From Terfezia claveryi (Eukaryota; Ascomycota; Pezizomycetes; Pezizales; Pezizaceae), in contig WHUX01000175.1 of assembly GCA_015179025.1 (NCBI GenBank), positions 46,339 through 110,338 on the forward strand: a stretch of DNA of 64,000 bases, written 5' to 3'. The position numbers and the translations under genes are program-made. Each line of letters opens with the position of its first letter. The stretch's first letter is position 1. Under the pieces are notes generated by a model. That model saw nothing but the letters and a program-made list of their open reading frames with translations. It searched no databases and was not told the origin of the DNA. Below, one piece after another: positions 1 to 11,022 of this stretch.

Positions 1-206
1 AGAAGGGTTATTTCATCTTCAGCTTCTCGGATTAGCTTTTCGGCATTCTGAAGGTCCGCTCCTTGTTGTTCACCAATGGCATAAGTCTCTGTGAATATTT
101 CAATTACAGTTCTTCGGTATGCTGATAGTTCTATCAGGTCTGATAGAATCGGAGTCACCCTCCAGGCTGCGAATCTATCGGTAGGTAGTGGAATGCTCAT
201 GGACAT
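1..206 (-). pseudogene. Gag N-terminus of gypsy element Z (cut by the window edge)
   Basis: The minus strand reads an open Gag start (MSMSIPLPTDRFAAWR...) closely matching the Gag starts of element C (56305) and element A (6146). ATG codons lie at 204-206 and 198-200. The segment ends in the glutamate-rich helix of the Gag N-terminal region. A primer-binding-like TGGATC segment and then the LTR lie just upstream in minus orientation (207-238), as expected for a retrotransposon 5' end. The rest of the element lies left of the window. No stop is seen in this short stretch. Confidence 0.8.
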
Positions 207-237
207 AGTACCGGTTGGTCTGAAAGATCCAACGTAG

Positions 238-467
238 TGTAACGAGGGCTCCGGGGACAAGGCGACTAAGGGGTATGCCGGGGTAAGGGCAAGGCTAGGG
301 TAACATACACGTAGGAACGCTATGTGTGTGACTAGGGGAAAAGGCTAGGACGGGAGCAAGGGCGAGGACGAGAGAGGCAGAGGGCAAGGGGCACGAGACA
401 CGCGGAGGCAGTTGCTACGTGTGTCGGAGGAAGGCAGCTGTGCTGCAGAGTAGTTCACGAGACAAAG
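238..467 (-). repeat. LTR of element Z, R-U5 part (interrupted)
   Basis: In minus orientation this is the 3' half of a gypsy LTR ending GTTACA, followed by the primer-binding region and gag of element Z. It matches the R-U5 halves of the LTRs of A, C and D. The LTR is broken at 467 by element A. The remainder resumes at 6745. Confidence 0.8.
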
Positions 468-1028
468 TGTAACGAGGGCTCTGAGGGACAAGGCGACCAA
501 GGGGTATGCCGGGGAAGTAGCAAGGGGCAATCGCACACATAGGAGCGCTACGTGTATAATCTGGGGAAAGGCTAGGGTAAGACACATGTAGGAATGCTAC
601 GTGTGTGACCAGGGGAAGGCTGAGACGGGGGGGCAAGGGCAAGAGGCAAGAGAGGCAGAGGGCAAGGGACACGAGACATGCGGAGGCAGTTGGTGCGTGT
701 GTTAAGGGAGGCAGCTGTACTGCAGAGTTGTTTGAACGAGACAAGGATGTGCACAAGGCAGGTGCACAAGCGCTGGGAGAAGCAAGGTCCTGTATTGGGT
801 ATACAAGACTTTGGATGGGGATCCAATGACAGTACGAGGGACAGGCTCTATATATACATAACCCAGCCAGGGTAATGGGGGAAATAAGCTTCCCTATCTC
901 GGAAGCTAAGCAAGGTAACGATAACAATAACCCATCACCTGCGATCGCAGGTGATGACAAAGACAACAATAGCAATGACCTATCACCTGCGATCGCAGGT
1001 GATGACAACTAAACACATGGTTGTTACA
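468..1028 (-). repeat. 3' LTR of element A
   Basis: 561 bp, bounded TGTAAC...GTTACA. It pairs with the LTR at 6178-6739, with scattered differences that are mainly transitions. A TATA-like motif (tatatata, about 850) lies mid-LTR. U3 (right part on the plus strand) carries two palindromes. Confidence 0.92.
933..1004. promoter_or_regulatory. Two U3 palindromes in the 3' LTR of A
   Basis: The perfect 20-bp palindrome TCACCTGCGATCGCAGGTGA occurs at 935-954 (24 bp when its flanks are included) and again at 983-1002, 48 bp apart start to start. They lie upstream of the TATA-like box in element orientation, where LTR enhancers sit. A role as a dimeric protein-binding site or cruciform is inference. 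Confidence 0.75.
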
Positions 1029-1168
1029 CTATCCCCCCTTTAGGCTGGAGCTCCAGCGACTAGGAGGCCTAGGCATGATAACCAGCAAAATCAATACAGA
1101 AAACAACAACAAGGGTAGAAACAAGAACCCCAACTCCAAACAACAACAAGAATGCAAAAGGTCTGACA

Positions 1169-4100
1169 TCATTCAACTGGGCGAGGCTTTCTCGAGTATC
1201 GTTGGTGGAACAGGGTGACCAAGTCCTGTGTGTTTTCCAAGTCTTCCCCAGGTTGCCAGGTAGTCTCCTCGTCCCCTAACCACTTGACCTTGTATTGCAG
1301 ATGACCGTACCTCTTCCTTGAGTCTAATACCTCTTCGACCTCCCACTCCTCTTCACCTTCGATTACTACAGGAGGGGGAGGGGGTGTTTCTGCCCTTGGA
1401 GGGGATCGTCAGCCGCTGGCTCAATTTCCGATACATGTACAATCGGGTGGCGTTTGATGTCCTTGGGGAACCTTAATCGATAGGTATGAGTGCCCATAGT
1501 AGCCAACACCTTGAATGGACCCAGGAACTTGTGGTCGAGCTTGCGAGATGGCCGTTCCGTCCAGAAGTGCCGGCTGGAGAGCTACACCTTGTCTCCTGGC
1601 TGATACTTGGGGGCTGGCAACCATGAACCATTGGCATATTCACCTTGCCTGGCTTGCGCATATCCCAGCTCGGCTTTCACGGTAGAGTGAAGTTCAGAAA
1701 TCTGCGTGGCGAACCACTTAGCTGGGGCATTCTCCCTGGCCTTACGCAGAGGTGTCAGGGAGTCTACGAACCGAGGGTGCCAGCCATCATTGGCCAGGAA
1801 TGGGAAGGTCTTCAGGGTCTCAAAGAAGTAGTTGTTGGCGGAGAATTCGCAGGTGGCCAGTAATGAAACCCAGTTATTCTGCAGGTAATTGATGTATGCC
1901 CTCAGATATTGCTCCATGATGGCATTCATACCTTCTGACTGGCCATCAGTCTGAGGGTGGTATGCCGTAGACAGGTGTACTCCAATACCCAATAGCTCAC
2001 AGAATGTTTTCCAGAAGTCGGTGACGAACTGAGGGCCACGGTCTGAGACAATCAATGCTGGAAGGCCATGGTAATGGAAGACATTATCCAGGTAGAGGGA
2101 TGCCAATTCAGGGGCCGAGCAGGTATCTCGACAGGGTATCACATGCCTCATTTTCGTTAACCGATCCACTACCATCAAGATGGCGTTGAATCCCGAGTCT
2201 TCCGGCAATCCAGTAACGAAGTCCATAGTCAGGTGTTGCCAGGGTTGTTCTGGGACTTCCAGGGGCTTCAGGGTACCATACGGAGCGTGGCGGGTGGGTT
2301 TGGCACGCTTGCAGACATGGCAATTCTGTATGTACCACTCCACCTCCTTCCATTGGTCAATCTACGTATATTGCCTAGCTAGCAGCTCTAACGTTTTAGC
2401 TACCCCAGGATGACCCGCAGCTAGGGTATCATGGTATTTCTTGATCAGCTGCCTCTGCAGCTGTTCTTCAGGTATATAGAGCCGATCTAGGTGGTATAGA
2501 AGGCCGTCCTGAGTGGTGCACTCGGCTAGGGAAATCTTGGTGTGACGGCACTGTCCAGACTCCACTGCAGCAATTATATCCTTAACCAGGTCGTCCTCTG
2601 CATATGCCCGTTGTATCTGCAGAAGGAGATCTGCTCCTGGGTTCGCTTCAGCTTTAGCATCAGTATCAGCATCAGCATCAGCATCAGCATCAGCATCAGC
2701 ATCAGCATCAGTATTAGCATCAGCATCAGCATCAGCATCAGCATCAGCATCAGCATCAGCATCAGCATGGCTAGTGGCCGCCAGGTCGAGATTTTCAGGT
2801 TTCAGTACCACCTGATTTTTGGTACTTCAGCCTTTCATCCCTCCCTTTAGGGAGATCTCCTGATCTCCTAGTCAGTGCATCCGGCTTACCCCCAGCTTTT
2901 TCAGGCCGATACTTGATCTTGAAGTTGAATCGAGATAAGAACTCCGACCACCTAGCCTGCAGTCAGTTCAGCAGCTTAGTGGTGGTGAAGTACACAAGAT
3001 TCTTATGATCGGATAGCACCTCGATGATCCCCTTGGCTGACTCCAGGTATGGCCTCCACTCCTCGAATGCTCGCACAATGGCCATTAACTGTTTATCATA
3101 GATTTCATAATTACACTCAGCCGTAGAGTGCTTTTTTGAGAAGTATGCCACTGGATAGAGGATCCCATTGACATACTGAGACAAGATTTCCGCGGAGACA
3201 TAGTCGGAGGTGTCAGTCTCTATGATACATTCACTGTCCGGATCGAAATGGGCCAGGATCGGTGCTGAGCAGAAAGCTTCCTTGAGGTTCTGGAAGGCAG
3301 ATTGGGCTTCTGGATTCCAGTCGAAGTACCAGTATTTCTTGGTCAGGGCGGTGAGGGGGGCTACGATCTTCGAATACCCTAGAATGAACTGCCGGTAAAA
3401 GTTAGTGAACCTCTGGAAGGCTTGGATATCCTTGAGATTTGCTGGGATTTGCCATTCCTGGACAGCGGTAACCTTGGTGGGATCCATCCTGATACCTTTG
3501 GTAGTGATAATCAACCCCAGATACTTGACCTCCTGCATATAAAACTCGCATTTCTCGGGCTTGAGGTATAATCCGGCTTGCTCCAGCTTTTCCAGCACTT
3601 GTCAGACATGGATTTTGTGCTCTGCCAGGGTGTCTGAATAGATCAGGATATCGTCCAGGTAGGCTGTGCAGAACACATCCAAAAAGTCTCGTAGGGTATC
3701 ATTAATAAAGTGCTGAAAAGAGGCTGGGGCGTTGGTTAAGCCGAAAGACATGACATTGTACTCAAAGTGCCTATACCAGGTGCGGAAGGCCGTTTTCCAC
3801 TCTTCACCTTCAGCTATTCGGACCAGGTTATAGGCTCCCCTCAAATCCAGTTTAGTGAACTATTTTGCCTTGGAGAGCCTGGCTAATATTTCCTAGATCA
3901 GAGGTAGGGGATACCTGTTCTTGACCGTTATCTCATTCAGGCCACAATAATTAATGCAAAACGAAGAGAGCCGTCCGACTTCTTCACGAACAGCACAGGG
4001 GCACCCGCTGGGGAGGAGCTATGGCGAATGAAGCTCTTGTTAAGACTTTCTTCCAAGTACTTTTTTAGGGCTTCCAGCTCTACCCAGGACATTCTATAGA

Positions 4101-5001
4101 GGGGCCTATAGGGAGGAGTTTTACCTTCTATCAGCGGAATCGTGTAGTCATATGGTCGGTAAGGTGCCAACTTCTCTGTAGCTTTTTCTGAGAACAGGTC
4201 AATGAACTTGTGGTAATCATCCGGAACCAAGGATTTCCACTCCTCCTTGGACCTAGTCTTGTTAATTTCCAGATTGATCTCATAAATTGAGAGGGTATGC
4301 GCCTTGAGCTTATGCCTCCTGGTGAGATGAGCGAAGGCGCCTGCTCCAATAAAGTTAATATTCAGGGGTTTTGCGAGGGCGGGGGATATCGGGGAAACTG
4401 GGGGAATGGTAGCATTGATGTGTGCAGGCGGGATTACCACCTGAGTCGGGTAGATTATTGGGGGTGGCAATGCACACAGCCCAATAACAGTGGTTTTTGG
4501 ATCTCCACAGTGTTTTTTGCAATAAGGGCTGTTGAATCGCAAGGTGTAAGAGCTGAAGCTGACTGATACATCGTGCATCCTAAGCCAGAGGATCCCAAGG
4601 ACAATTGGATACTTTAGCTTGGTTACGAACATTGGGAGATCTTCCAAGTGATCACCTATGGCGCTGGGCAGGCATGCGAGGTCAGTAATCGCTCCAGAAG
4701 AGATAGGGCGGCCATCAATAACATCAAGGAGGTGGGGGGTCTTTAGCTTGGAGGTTGGTATAGAGTTTTTACTGACGAAGGTCTGGTTAATGAATGCTAT
4801 TCCTGAAGCACCACAATCTATGAGAGCTGATATAACCACTGCTTTATCATTGAACTTGACAGTTATAGGTACAACGAAGTGCTCGTCAAACAGGCGAGAC
4901 TCATCAACAGACATAGATGTAGGCAAAGAAAACGCAGACAAAGATAAATGACCTGGAGCAGGTCCCTTGCTAGTGTTAGTAACTAGGCAAGGGACAGGGC
5001 T
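1169..5001 (-). pseudogene. pol: Pol of element A (protease-RT-RNase H-integrase-chromodomain), decayed
   Basis: Pol is read in the -1 frame relative to Gag after the slippery site at 5001-5007. In order: aspartic protease (ALIDCGASGIAF, about 4800-4850), a proline-containing linker, RT (the segment with [11 protein letters not shown] at about 3630-3670 carries the YLDD active site), RNase H-like (about 2963-3250), an Ala/Asp repeat linker (2649-2768), integrase with HHCC finger and DDE core (1582-2400), and a chromodomain near 1220-1330. TAG codons interrupt it, for example in the RT region near 3860-3900 where CAG and TGG became TAG. The stop TGA lies at 1169-1171. The product would be a polyprotein that copies and integrates the element. 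Confidence 0.9.
2649..2768 (-). repeat. Hexanucleotide repeat encoding (Ala-Asp)n in pol A
   Basis: About 19 units of the hexamer GCATCA/TGATGC with a few variants (GTATCA, GTATTA). On the coding strand it encodes alternating Ala-Asp. Elements B, C and D have only short acidic Ala/Asp/Glu stretches at this place between RNase H and integrase, so the run is an expansion in copy A. Confidence 0.9.
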
Positions 5002-5007
5002 TTTCCC
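4962..5007 (-). promoter_or_regulatory. -1 ribosomal frameshift cassette, element A
   Basis: On the minus strand the heptamer G GGA AAA (5001-5007 as TTTTCCC on plus) is in the gag frame. A 5-nt spacer (4996-5000) follows, then a stem pairing GTCCCTTG with CAAGGGAC and extended by CTAG/CTAG around a bulged C. The hairpin (4962-4995) contains the gag stop TAG (4983-4985). Pol is open in the -1 frame through the site. The same cassette is found in B and C. Confidence 0.85.
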
Positions 5008-6146
5008 GACTCATCAAGCTCCTTAATCCTAGGCACTGGGGTATCGGAGATAGCGTGGATGGCGAGGAAGCGATTCTTTCGAAGGGGGCAAGCCGTAATG
5101 AAGTGGTCGGCCTTCATACAGGCTATGTATAGCTCATTATTCCGGCGGCGTTCCCTCTCTTCTTGGATCAGGTGGGGTCTGCTCGCGGATAAGTCCATAG
5201 GGGCCGGTCCATCTACCACGAGAGAAGGGTAGGCTGGCTTGTTAGGGGGGGTTACAGGGGCCTGTGGCTGGGGGCGAGGTGCTGAAAAGGTCGATCGTGG
5301 GGGTGCTGTTGTAGGGGAGGCCTTAAGGCTGTTTCTAAACCTGGCCATCTTTTGCTCCAATTGGCTGGCCTGATCAATGAATTCTTCAAGGGTGTGGATG
5401 TCTGGGAAGTTGATAAGTGCCTGTCTCGGTTCCACACTTAAGCCTTCCTGGAATTGATCCAGTTTGATCTTGTCACTCCATTCGACCTCCACAGCTAGCC
5501 TAGAGAATTCGGCCACATAGGTGGCCAGGTCGGTGTTTCTTTGTCGGAGGGCTCGGAGGGCTAGGGTGGCCATTCCCTTTGGGTCCGGGTCTCCAAACGC
5601 TCGGTCGAGGATCACGAATAGAGCAGGGATATCCGCTAGTTTGATACCTGTTTCCAAAACATAGGGCTAGACTTGGTCCAACGCCTTCCCCTCCAGTAGG
5701 CCGTAAACATAAGCGAGTTTGTGCTAGGTGGTTGGAAACTTAGCAGCGTCTCCGTTGAGCTTAATATTGATGGAGTTTTTCCAGGCCTTGAGGCGGGCCC
5801 ATTCACCGTTAAATTTGGGTAGGGTTGGAAGGTCTTGGGTTTTGGTGGGCGTGGCGGTTGCAGGTGCCTGTGCGGTTGCAGCGGCAAGTGTATGGTTAAG
5901 ATTGCGCATGGTTACTTGGTCATCTGTGAGGTCTTCTCGGAGAAGGAGGATTTCATCTTCGGCTACTTTCAGCCTTCGTTGGGTGTCCTGGAGCTCTGCT
6001 TCTTGTTTTTCGCCAATCTTATAGGTGGTGGTGAAGATATCGATGGCCATTCGGCGGTATTCCAACAGCTGGGCTGGGTCTGAGGGTATTGGGGTTTCCC
6101 GCCATGCTTGGAACCTGTCGGTAGGTAATAGGGTTGGTTCGGACAT
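4983..6146 (-). pseudogene. gag: Gag of element A, two in-frame stops
   Basis: 388 codons in one frame, with two in-frame TAG codons near 5727 and 5668. The N-terminal helix-rich part begins MSEPTLLPTDRFQAW. The retrotransposon gag domain includes LPKFNGEWARLKAWKNS and AFGDPDPKGMATLALRALRQ, and the C-terminal part ends ...ESGKALSLA. The zinc knuckle is damaged: ELYIACMKADHFITACP stands where B and C have CIACGKGDHF, so two ligand positions are altered. Gag would form the virus-like particle that encloses the RNA. Confidence 0.9.
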
Positions 6147-6177
6147 TGTACCGGTTGGTCAGAGCGATCCAACGTAG

Positions 6178-6739
6178 TGTAACGAGGGCTCTGGGGGACA
6201 AGGCGACCAAGGGGTACGCCAGGGAAGTGGCAAGGGGCAATTGCACACGTAGGAGCACTACGTGTGTGATTTGGAGAAAGGCTAGGGTAAGACACATGTA
6301 GGAACGCTACGTGTGTGACCAGGGGAAGGCTGAGACGGGGGGGGCAAGGGCAAGAGGCAAGAGAGGCAGAGGGCAAGGGACACGAGACATGTGGAAGAAG
6401 TTGCCACATGTGTCAAGGGAGGCAGCTATACTGCAGAGTTGTTTGAACGAGACAAGGATGTACACAAGGGAGGTGCACAAGCGCTAGGAGAAGCAAGGTC
6501 CTGTATTGGGTATACAAGACGTTGGATGGCGATCCAACAACAGTATGAGGGACAGGCTCTATATATACATAACCTGGCCAGGGCAATGGGGGAAATAAGC
6601 TTCCCTATCTCGGAAGCCAAGCAAGGTAACGATAACAATAACCCATCACCTGCGATCGCAGGTGATGACAAAGACAACAATGGCAATGACACATCACCTG
6701 CGATCACAGGTGATGACAACTGAATACACGGTTGTTACA
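6178..6739 (-). repeat. 5' LTR of element A
   Basis: 562 bp, TGTAAC...GTTACA on the plus strand. U3 palindromes lie at 6644-6667 (perfect) and 6694-6713 (one transition). The TATA-like tatatata is near 6560. The primer-binding region (TGGATCGCTCTGACC on minus) lies a few bases inside. Confidence 0.92.
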
Positions 6740-6744
6740 CAAGG

Positions 6745-7039
6745 GGGGGTGCACAAGGGAGGTGCACAAGCACTGGGAGAGGCAAGGTCCTGTATTGGAT
6801 ATACAAGACGTTGGATAAGGATCCAACAACAGTACGAGGGACAGGGGCTATATATACATAATTCTGGACCAGGGCAACGGAAGGAATAAGCTTCCCAAGA
6901 TCCCCTATCTCGGAAGCCAAGCAAGGTAACGATAACCTATCAACGACACCCGAACAAGCCTATTCAAGTGTCAAAACAGCACGACACCCGAACAAGCCTG
7001 TTTGAGTGTCAAATCAAGACTAAGAATACAGTTGTGATA
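6745..7039 (-). repeat. LTR of element Z, U3 part, with two imperfect palindromes
   Basis: It continues the LTR interrupted at 467 and matches other LTRs through the TATA-like region (about 6850) and the CGGAAGCCAAGC segment, then diverges. The diverged U3 holds two 28-bp imperfect palindromes of the form GACAC...GTGTC (6945-6972 and 6983-7010), in place of the TCACCTGCGATCGCAGGTGA boxes of A, C and D. It ends near ...ACAGTTGTGATA, a diverged version of the usual LTR tip. Confidence 0.65.
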
Positions 7040-7950
7040 GGTAGCCTGCCTTGCTTTAGATAGCCCACATCACTGAGATGAACCTGTCCTCCAGCTAGTA
7101 TGGTTTACTAAAGTCATCTCAGGCTCTCCCACCTTCTCTATTCCTCTATGTATCCTTACACTAGAGGTCTCCTAGTGTACTTGGATCTCTCATCATCTTA
7201 TATATCATCCTAGCCTATATCATATCTAACACCATCCTTGGTGTTTCCATGCCTGCAATCTGGCTTACCAGATCCCTCCTGAAGCCATGGGTTGCATTAA
7301 CGTATTTCTTAAGTACTTAGTATTAGAGTTTTTCGAACTCCTCTTCCTATTCCTTTTGCCCTCTACAGGTAAGTTCCGCCCCCCATAGAGCCACTGCTCT
7401 TATCATACCCATATAGGCCGCTCTCCAACTGATGGTACTCATGCCCCAATTAGAGTTCTCTAGCACCCCCAGCTGGCCTAGCAACTTCCTTGCCTTAGCT
7501 ATCCTATCCCTCCAATGCTCTATGAATATCAGGCTCTCATCCATAATGAACCCCACCCATTTCACCCAATTGACCTCCCCTTTTTTTCTTCTCTTTTTCT
7601 GCCTCAGCACCATTCTCTCATGCTTAGAGTTTTCTAACAGCAAGTAGCACTCCTCTACTACTCTATGAACTGCTTCATCTGTCTTTTCTAGAATCTTGTT
7701 TATGTCTGACTTACTTGCCTTATCTTATTCCCATATACATATATTAAGATACAGGTTATTAATATATAAAGGTAGTTCATTATCGAAGGGTACTACCCTT
7801 CTAATCTCCCTCTCCATTCTCTAGATGATTGGTGCCATCCATATTAGGAATATTACTGGTGATAGTGGGGACCCTTGTGGTGATCCTAGATTTGTCTTGC
7901 CCCTACCCCTTATTTTCCTGTCCCATTCCAAATCAAATTCTTTAGCCCGG
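7040..7950 (-). pseudogene. Tad1/I-type LINE reverse transcriptase fragment
   Basis: The minus strand encodes a recognisable non-LTR RT: LGSPQGSPLSPVIFLIWMAPII, then YINNLYLN at the catalytic YxDD position, then KWVGFIMDESL, HWRDRIAKARKLLG, and IRAVALWGAEL with a downstream FEKL...KYVNATHGFRR connection segment. The two catalytic Asp codons read Asn (GAT to AAT changes), so the RT is dead. The fragment is cut on both sides and has several stops. It belongs to a different subfamily from the LINE at 19.6-27.8 kb. Confidence 0.8.
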
Positions 7951-8425
7951 AAAGGCACTCACTTAGGCTGATGGGATTAAGGCTCTTTATTTTGCCAGGG
8001 TGCTATATATTCACAATGGATAGCTAAAGAACAGAATTCTCAAATTGCAAAAAATTAGGATCTAGGTTTTACCTCTTCGGTTTATCTTGCACTACTATGT
8101 TATAAGTATGATTTATGCTATCCTACTCATACTGTACTACCGAGAGAACTGTACAGTCCATATATTTTGCTGACCACGGAATATGAAGCATAAAAGCAGA
8201 GCAATCAAGATTAAACCACGAGATGAAAAGAATTGCTACTTGTGTTTGATCCTCAAAGGAGGTCTTCCCGTGTCAGTACTAGTTCATGATAGTTATTGTG
8301 AGACTAGTCCAAATGGGTCTTAGTAGAGTAGTCTGTGCCTGGCCATACGTGTACGGTAGACGACATACGTGGTGCGGCTCTGTGAGCTTTTTGTTTTATA
8401 TTCTGGTCGCCAAGCTAAAAACAAG
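7951..8425. other. No gene recognised
   Basis: AT-rich spacer between the LINE fragment and the foldback element. No ORF with family resemblance, no RNA gene and no clear repeat boundary seen. Confidence 0.5.
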
Positions 8426-10362
8426 ATAGGCCACACCTCAGGCATGAGACTTAGCACAACTACTAAAGTACTGGGAACGGTCTAATCCCCAGTCTAATAG
8501 TACTGACAGTCTGGGATCCCCGAGTTATCACTTGACTTCAATTACAAATCAACTAAGCCTGTGGGTAGAAATGCCCCCCGCATAACCAGACTACTCTCCG
8601 CACTCATATAACACGGGTTTATTGACTACACGGCTAAGACTTTGAATTATGATAGTCCGAACATAGTCTCGTGCTCCGAACATAGTCCTTATTCAGCCCT
8701 TTCAGGCTCAGATGAACGGGTTTCCCAGTAAATGAATAAGTGTGTTGAGCACTACTTGATCAGACTCAAATAAATAAGTCCTCCGATAAATCAATACATG
8801 TGTTAAGCACTACATGTGTTAAGCACTACTTGATCAGCTATACAGACCAGTACTCGCTAACTCGCTAGCCATGTTCAGTGTGCTCATCACTATTAAACCA
8901 GTTGAGTATTGATTAGAATTTTCAAAAATTACCCTGAACTCTCCAATACTGTTCAATAGTATTGACTACGTTAAGCTATGTCAAAATACTAAATACTCTA
9001 ATCACGGTTAGTAGTGTTGAACAGTTTGAATACTGATTAGTTTAAAATGGCAAAGATAAAAAAATAATTTCTCCATAAGGAATCGAACTCAAGCTATTAT
9101 ATGTATCAAAGAATATATGTTCCAACTACGCTAATCCTGATATTTATACTAGATTCATCAGTACCAGCCTATTCAATACACTACAAAGAAAATTTGCGAT
9201 TCCAGAGATAAGCCTGTTCCATATAATTGAGTTCTATTGTTGTCATAATTTGATTATTTAGTCCTGATCAGACTCGGCTTATGTATATATTCCAGGCTCT
9301 GGCTCTGGCACTTGGATTCCTATAGTATATATAGGCCACGAGTACATAGGTTCCGAATATATATGATGGGCCTGATACGTGAATTCTATACAATATCTAT
9401 CAGCTTCAAATGTATAAACTTCTACTATATATACTAGTAGCGAATGTATGCATTCCTATAATATTATAATATATATATTACAAAGGATAAAGTCTGTACA
9501 TATTGGAATGTTCATTTAAAGGTACAGGTACGATTTCCTAATACAGTAATTTTTGTAACACTGATTACTAACTAGACTAATGATTAGTCTGGCGGGTACT
9601 AACTGATCATCTTATATATATTAGTAGGCCTCTAATCAATCAAATTGCAACATAACACCTGAGCTTTAATAACGTGAGTACCTCCCACCTCCATCAGGCT
9701 TGCGCTGTTTTATCTTTGCCATTTCTAGTAGCTAATCAGTATTCAAACTGTTCAACACTACTAACCATGATTAGAGTATTTAGCATTTCGATGTAGCTTA
9801 ACGTAGTCAACACTATTGAACAGTATTGGAGAGTTTAGGGTAACTTCTGAAAATTCTAATCAATACTCAACTGGTTTAATAGTGATGAGCACACTGAACA
9901 TGGCTAGCGAGTTAGCGAGTACTGGTCTGTATAGCTGATCAAGTAGTGCTTAACACATGTATTGCTTAACACATGTATTGATTTATCGGAGGACTTGTTT
10001 ATTTGAGTCTGATCAAGTAGCGCTCAACATACTTATTCATTTACTGGGAAACCCGTTCATCTGAGCCTGAAAGGGCTGAATAAGGACTATGTTCGGAGCA
10101 CGAGACTATGTTCGGACTATCATAATTCAAAGTCTTAGCCGTGTAGTCAATAAACCCGTGTTATGTGAGTGCGGAGGGTAGTCTGGTTATGCGGGGGGAG
10201 ACTAATGCGGGGGGCATTTCTACCCACAGGCTTAGTTGATTTGTAATTGAAGTCAGGTGATAACCCGGGGATCCCAGCTGTCAGTACCATTAGACTAGGG
10301 ATTAGACCGTTCCCAGTACTTTAGTGGTTGTGCCAAGTCTCATGCCTGAGGTGATAGGCCAC
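8426..10362. mobile_element. Large foldback element with about 640-bp inverted arms
   Basis: The left arm (about 8426-9061) is the reverse complement of the right arm (about 9705-10362). Long stretches match exactly, for example around the shared segments GGGAACGGTCTAATC and TTATCTTTGCCAT. By eye the arms are roughly 95 percent identical and most differences are transitions. The right arm has a short extra C-rich segment near 10200. The spacer (9062-9704) is AT-rich and holds a tRNA-like sequence. No transposase ORF was found. A non-autonomous DNA transposon or an inverted duplication are both possible. No flanking target duplication was identified. Confidence 0.85.
9075..9141 (-). tRNA. tRNA-like sequence (degenerate; A and B boxes) in the foldback spacer
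   Basis: The minus strand has an A-box-like TAGCGTAGTTGG and a B-box-like GAGTTCGATTCC with tRNA-like spacing, and ends ATCAGGA / TCCTTAT that pair at six of seven positions. The T-stem pairs poorly and no anticodon could be assigned. It is more likely a tRNA pseudogene or SINE remnant than a working tRNA. Confidence 0.4.
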
Positions 10363-11022
10363 CAGTATATGAATATTTGAGGCACAACGCAGCTATCCGT
10401 GGCACCATTGCTACTACCTATCACTAGATGTCCTATGGCGCTCCTATAGACTAGAGTAATTATTCAACACTCACTTATACCAATCATAAGGTATTATATG
10501 AATCAAGTAAATCGTGCAGAATTTCCAGGTATATGCCACTCAGTCCTACGGATACTGGTGTCTTGGAACATTGCACTGGCGAGATGTATTGATTACTATG
10601 GGACCATGCATCTCGGTACTGGAACTGATAGTTCAGTTGTGGGATAATAGATTACCTAGTTAATTAACAGAGCGTTCGTTTACCTACCTAATCCCGGTGC
10701 CGGGTTTCAACTGTGTTACGTTAGTGTTCTTCCCCATTACCTTTTTGCTCTCCTATTCGTATACACAGATGTCTTCGGAGAATTACAATCTCACAAATCG
10801 TCACGAGTTGATCCACATGGCAGGTTTGCCTAGGTAATGCTGGTGCAGCGCATGCATCAAAGACATTTGCATCTGACCGAAGATTAACAACTAAATTACA
10901 GACCTTTCTCACGGGACACGCTCACGATATACATTTACCACTTCACCCAAGCTCTTTGATATGGAAGAAACTTAGGCTTACACTGTTGCAGTAACAGAAA
11001 TGACGACCAATCTCCGACGTGA
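10363..11022. other. Upstream region of the ankyrin-VWA gene; possible first exon
   Basis: Mostly no recognisable content. One speculative 5' exon starts at ATG 10769 (MSSENYNLTNRHELIHMAG...) with a plausible intron 10834-10901 (GTAATG donor, TTAAC branch, ACAG acceptor). That reading reaches a TGA before it can join the ankyrin frame, so it is not proposed as part of the gene. Confidence 0.3.

Larger units (their letters stand above)
468..6739 (-). mobile_element. Ty3/gypsy chromovirus, element A (complete, decayed)
   Basis: A complete minus-strand LTR retrotransposon of about 6.27 kb. In element order it has a 5' LTR (6178-6739), primer-binding region, gag, a -1 shifted pol (protease, RT, RNase H, integrase, chromodomain), a polypurine tract GGGGGGATAG next to the 3' LTR, and the 3' LTR (468-1028). 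Flanks are CAAAG (463-467) and CAAGG (6740-6744), a 5-bp target duplication with one transition. It lies inside the LTR of element Z. Gag has two in-frame TAG codons and pol has several, mostly CAG or TGG changed to TAG, so this copy cannot make its proteins. Confidence 0.93.

Noticed and set aside
345..1008. Ser/Leu/Pro-rich ORFs in LTRs (also near 6000-6900, 47500, 51700, 56100 and 61600)
   Set aside because: They are translations of LTR U5 low-complexity sequence repeated in every LTR copy, and none continues into gag or pol.
238..1028. One unusually long LTR of 791 bp
   Set aside because: It is two LTR pieces: element Z (238-467) and element A (468-1028), shown by the internal TGTAAC end and the CAAAG/CAAGG target copies.
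10721..10912. Minus-strand 63-codon ORF upstream of the ankyrin-VWA gene
   Set aside because: Short, no recognisable motif, and overlaps a plausible plus-strand splice region.
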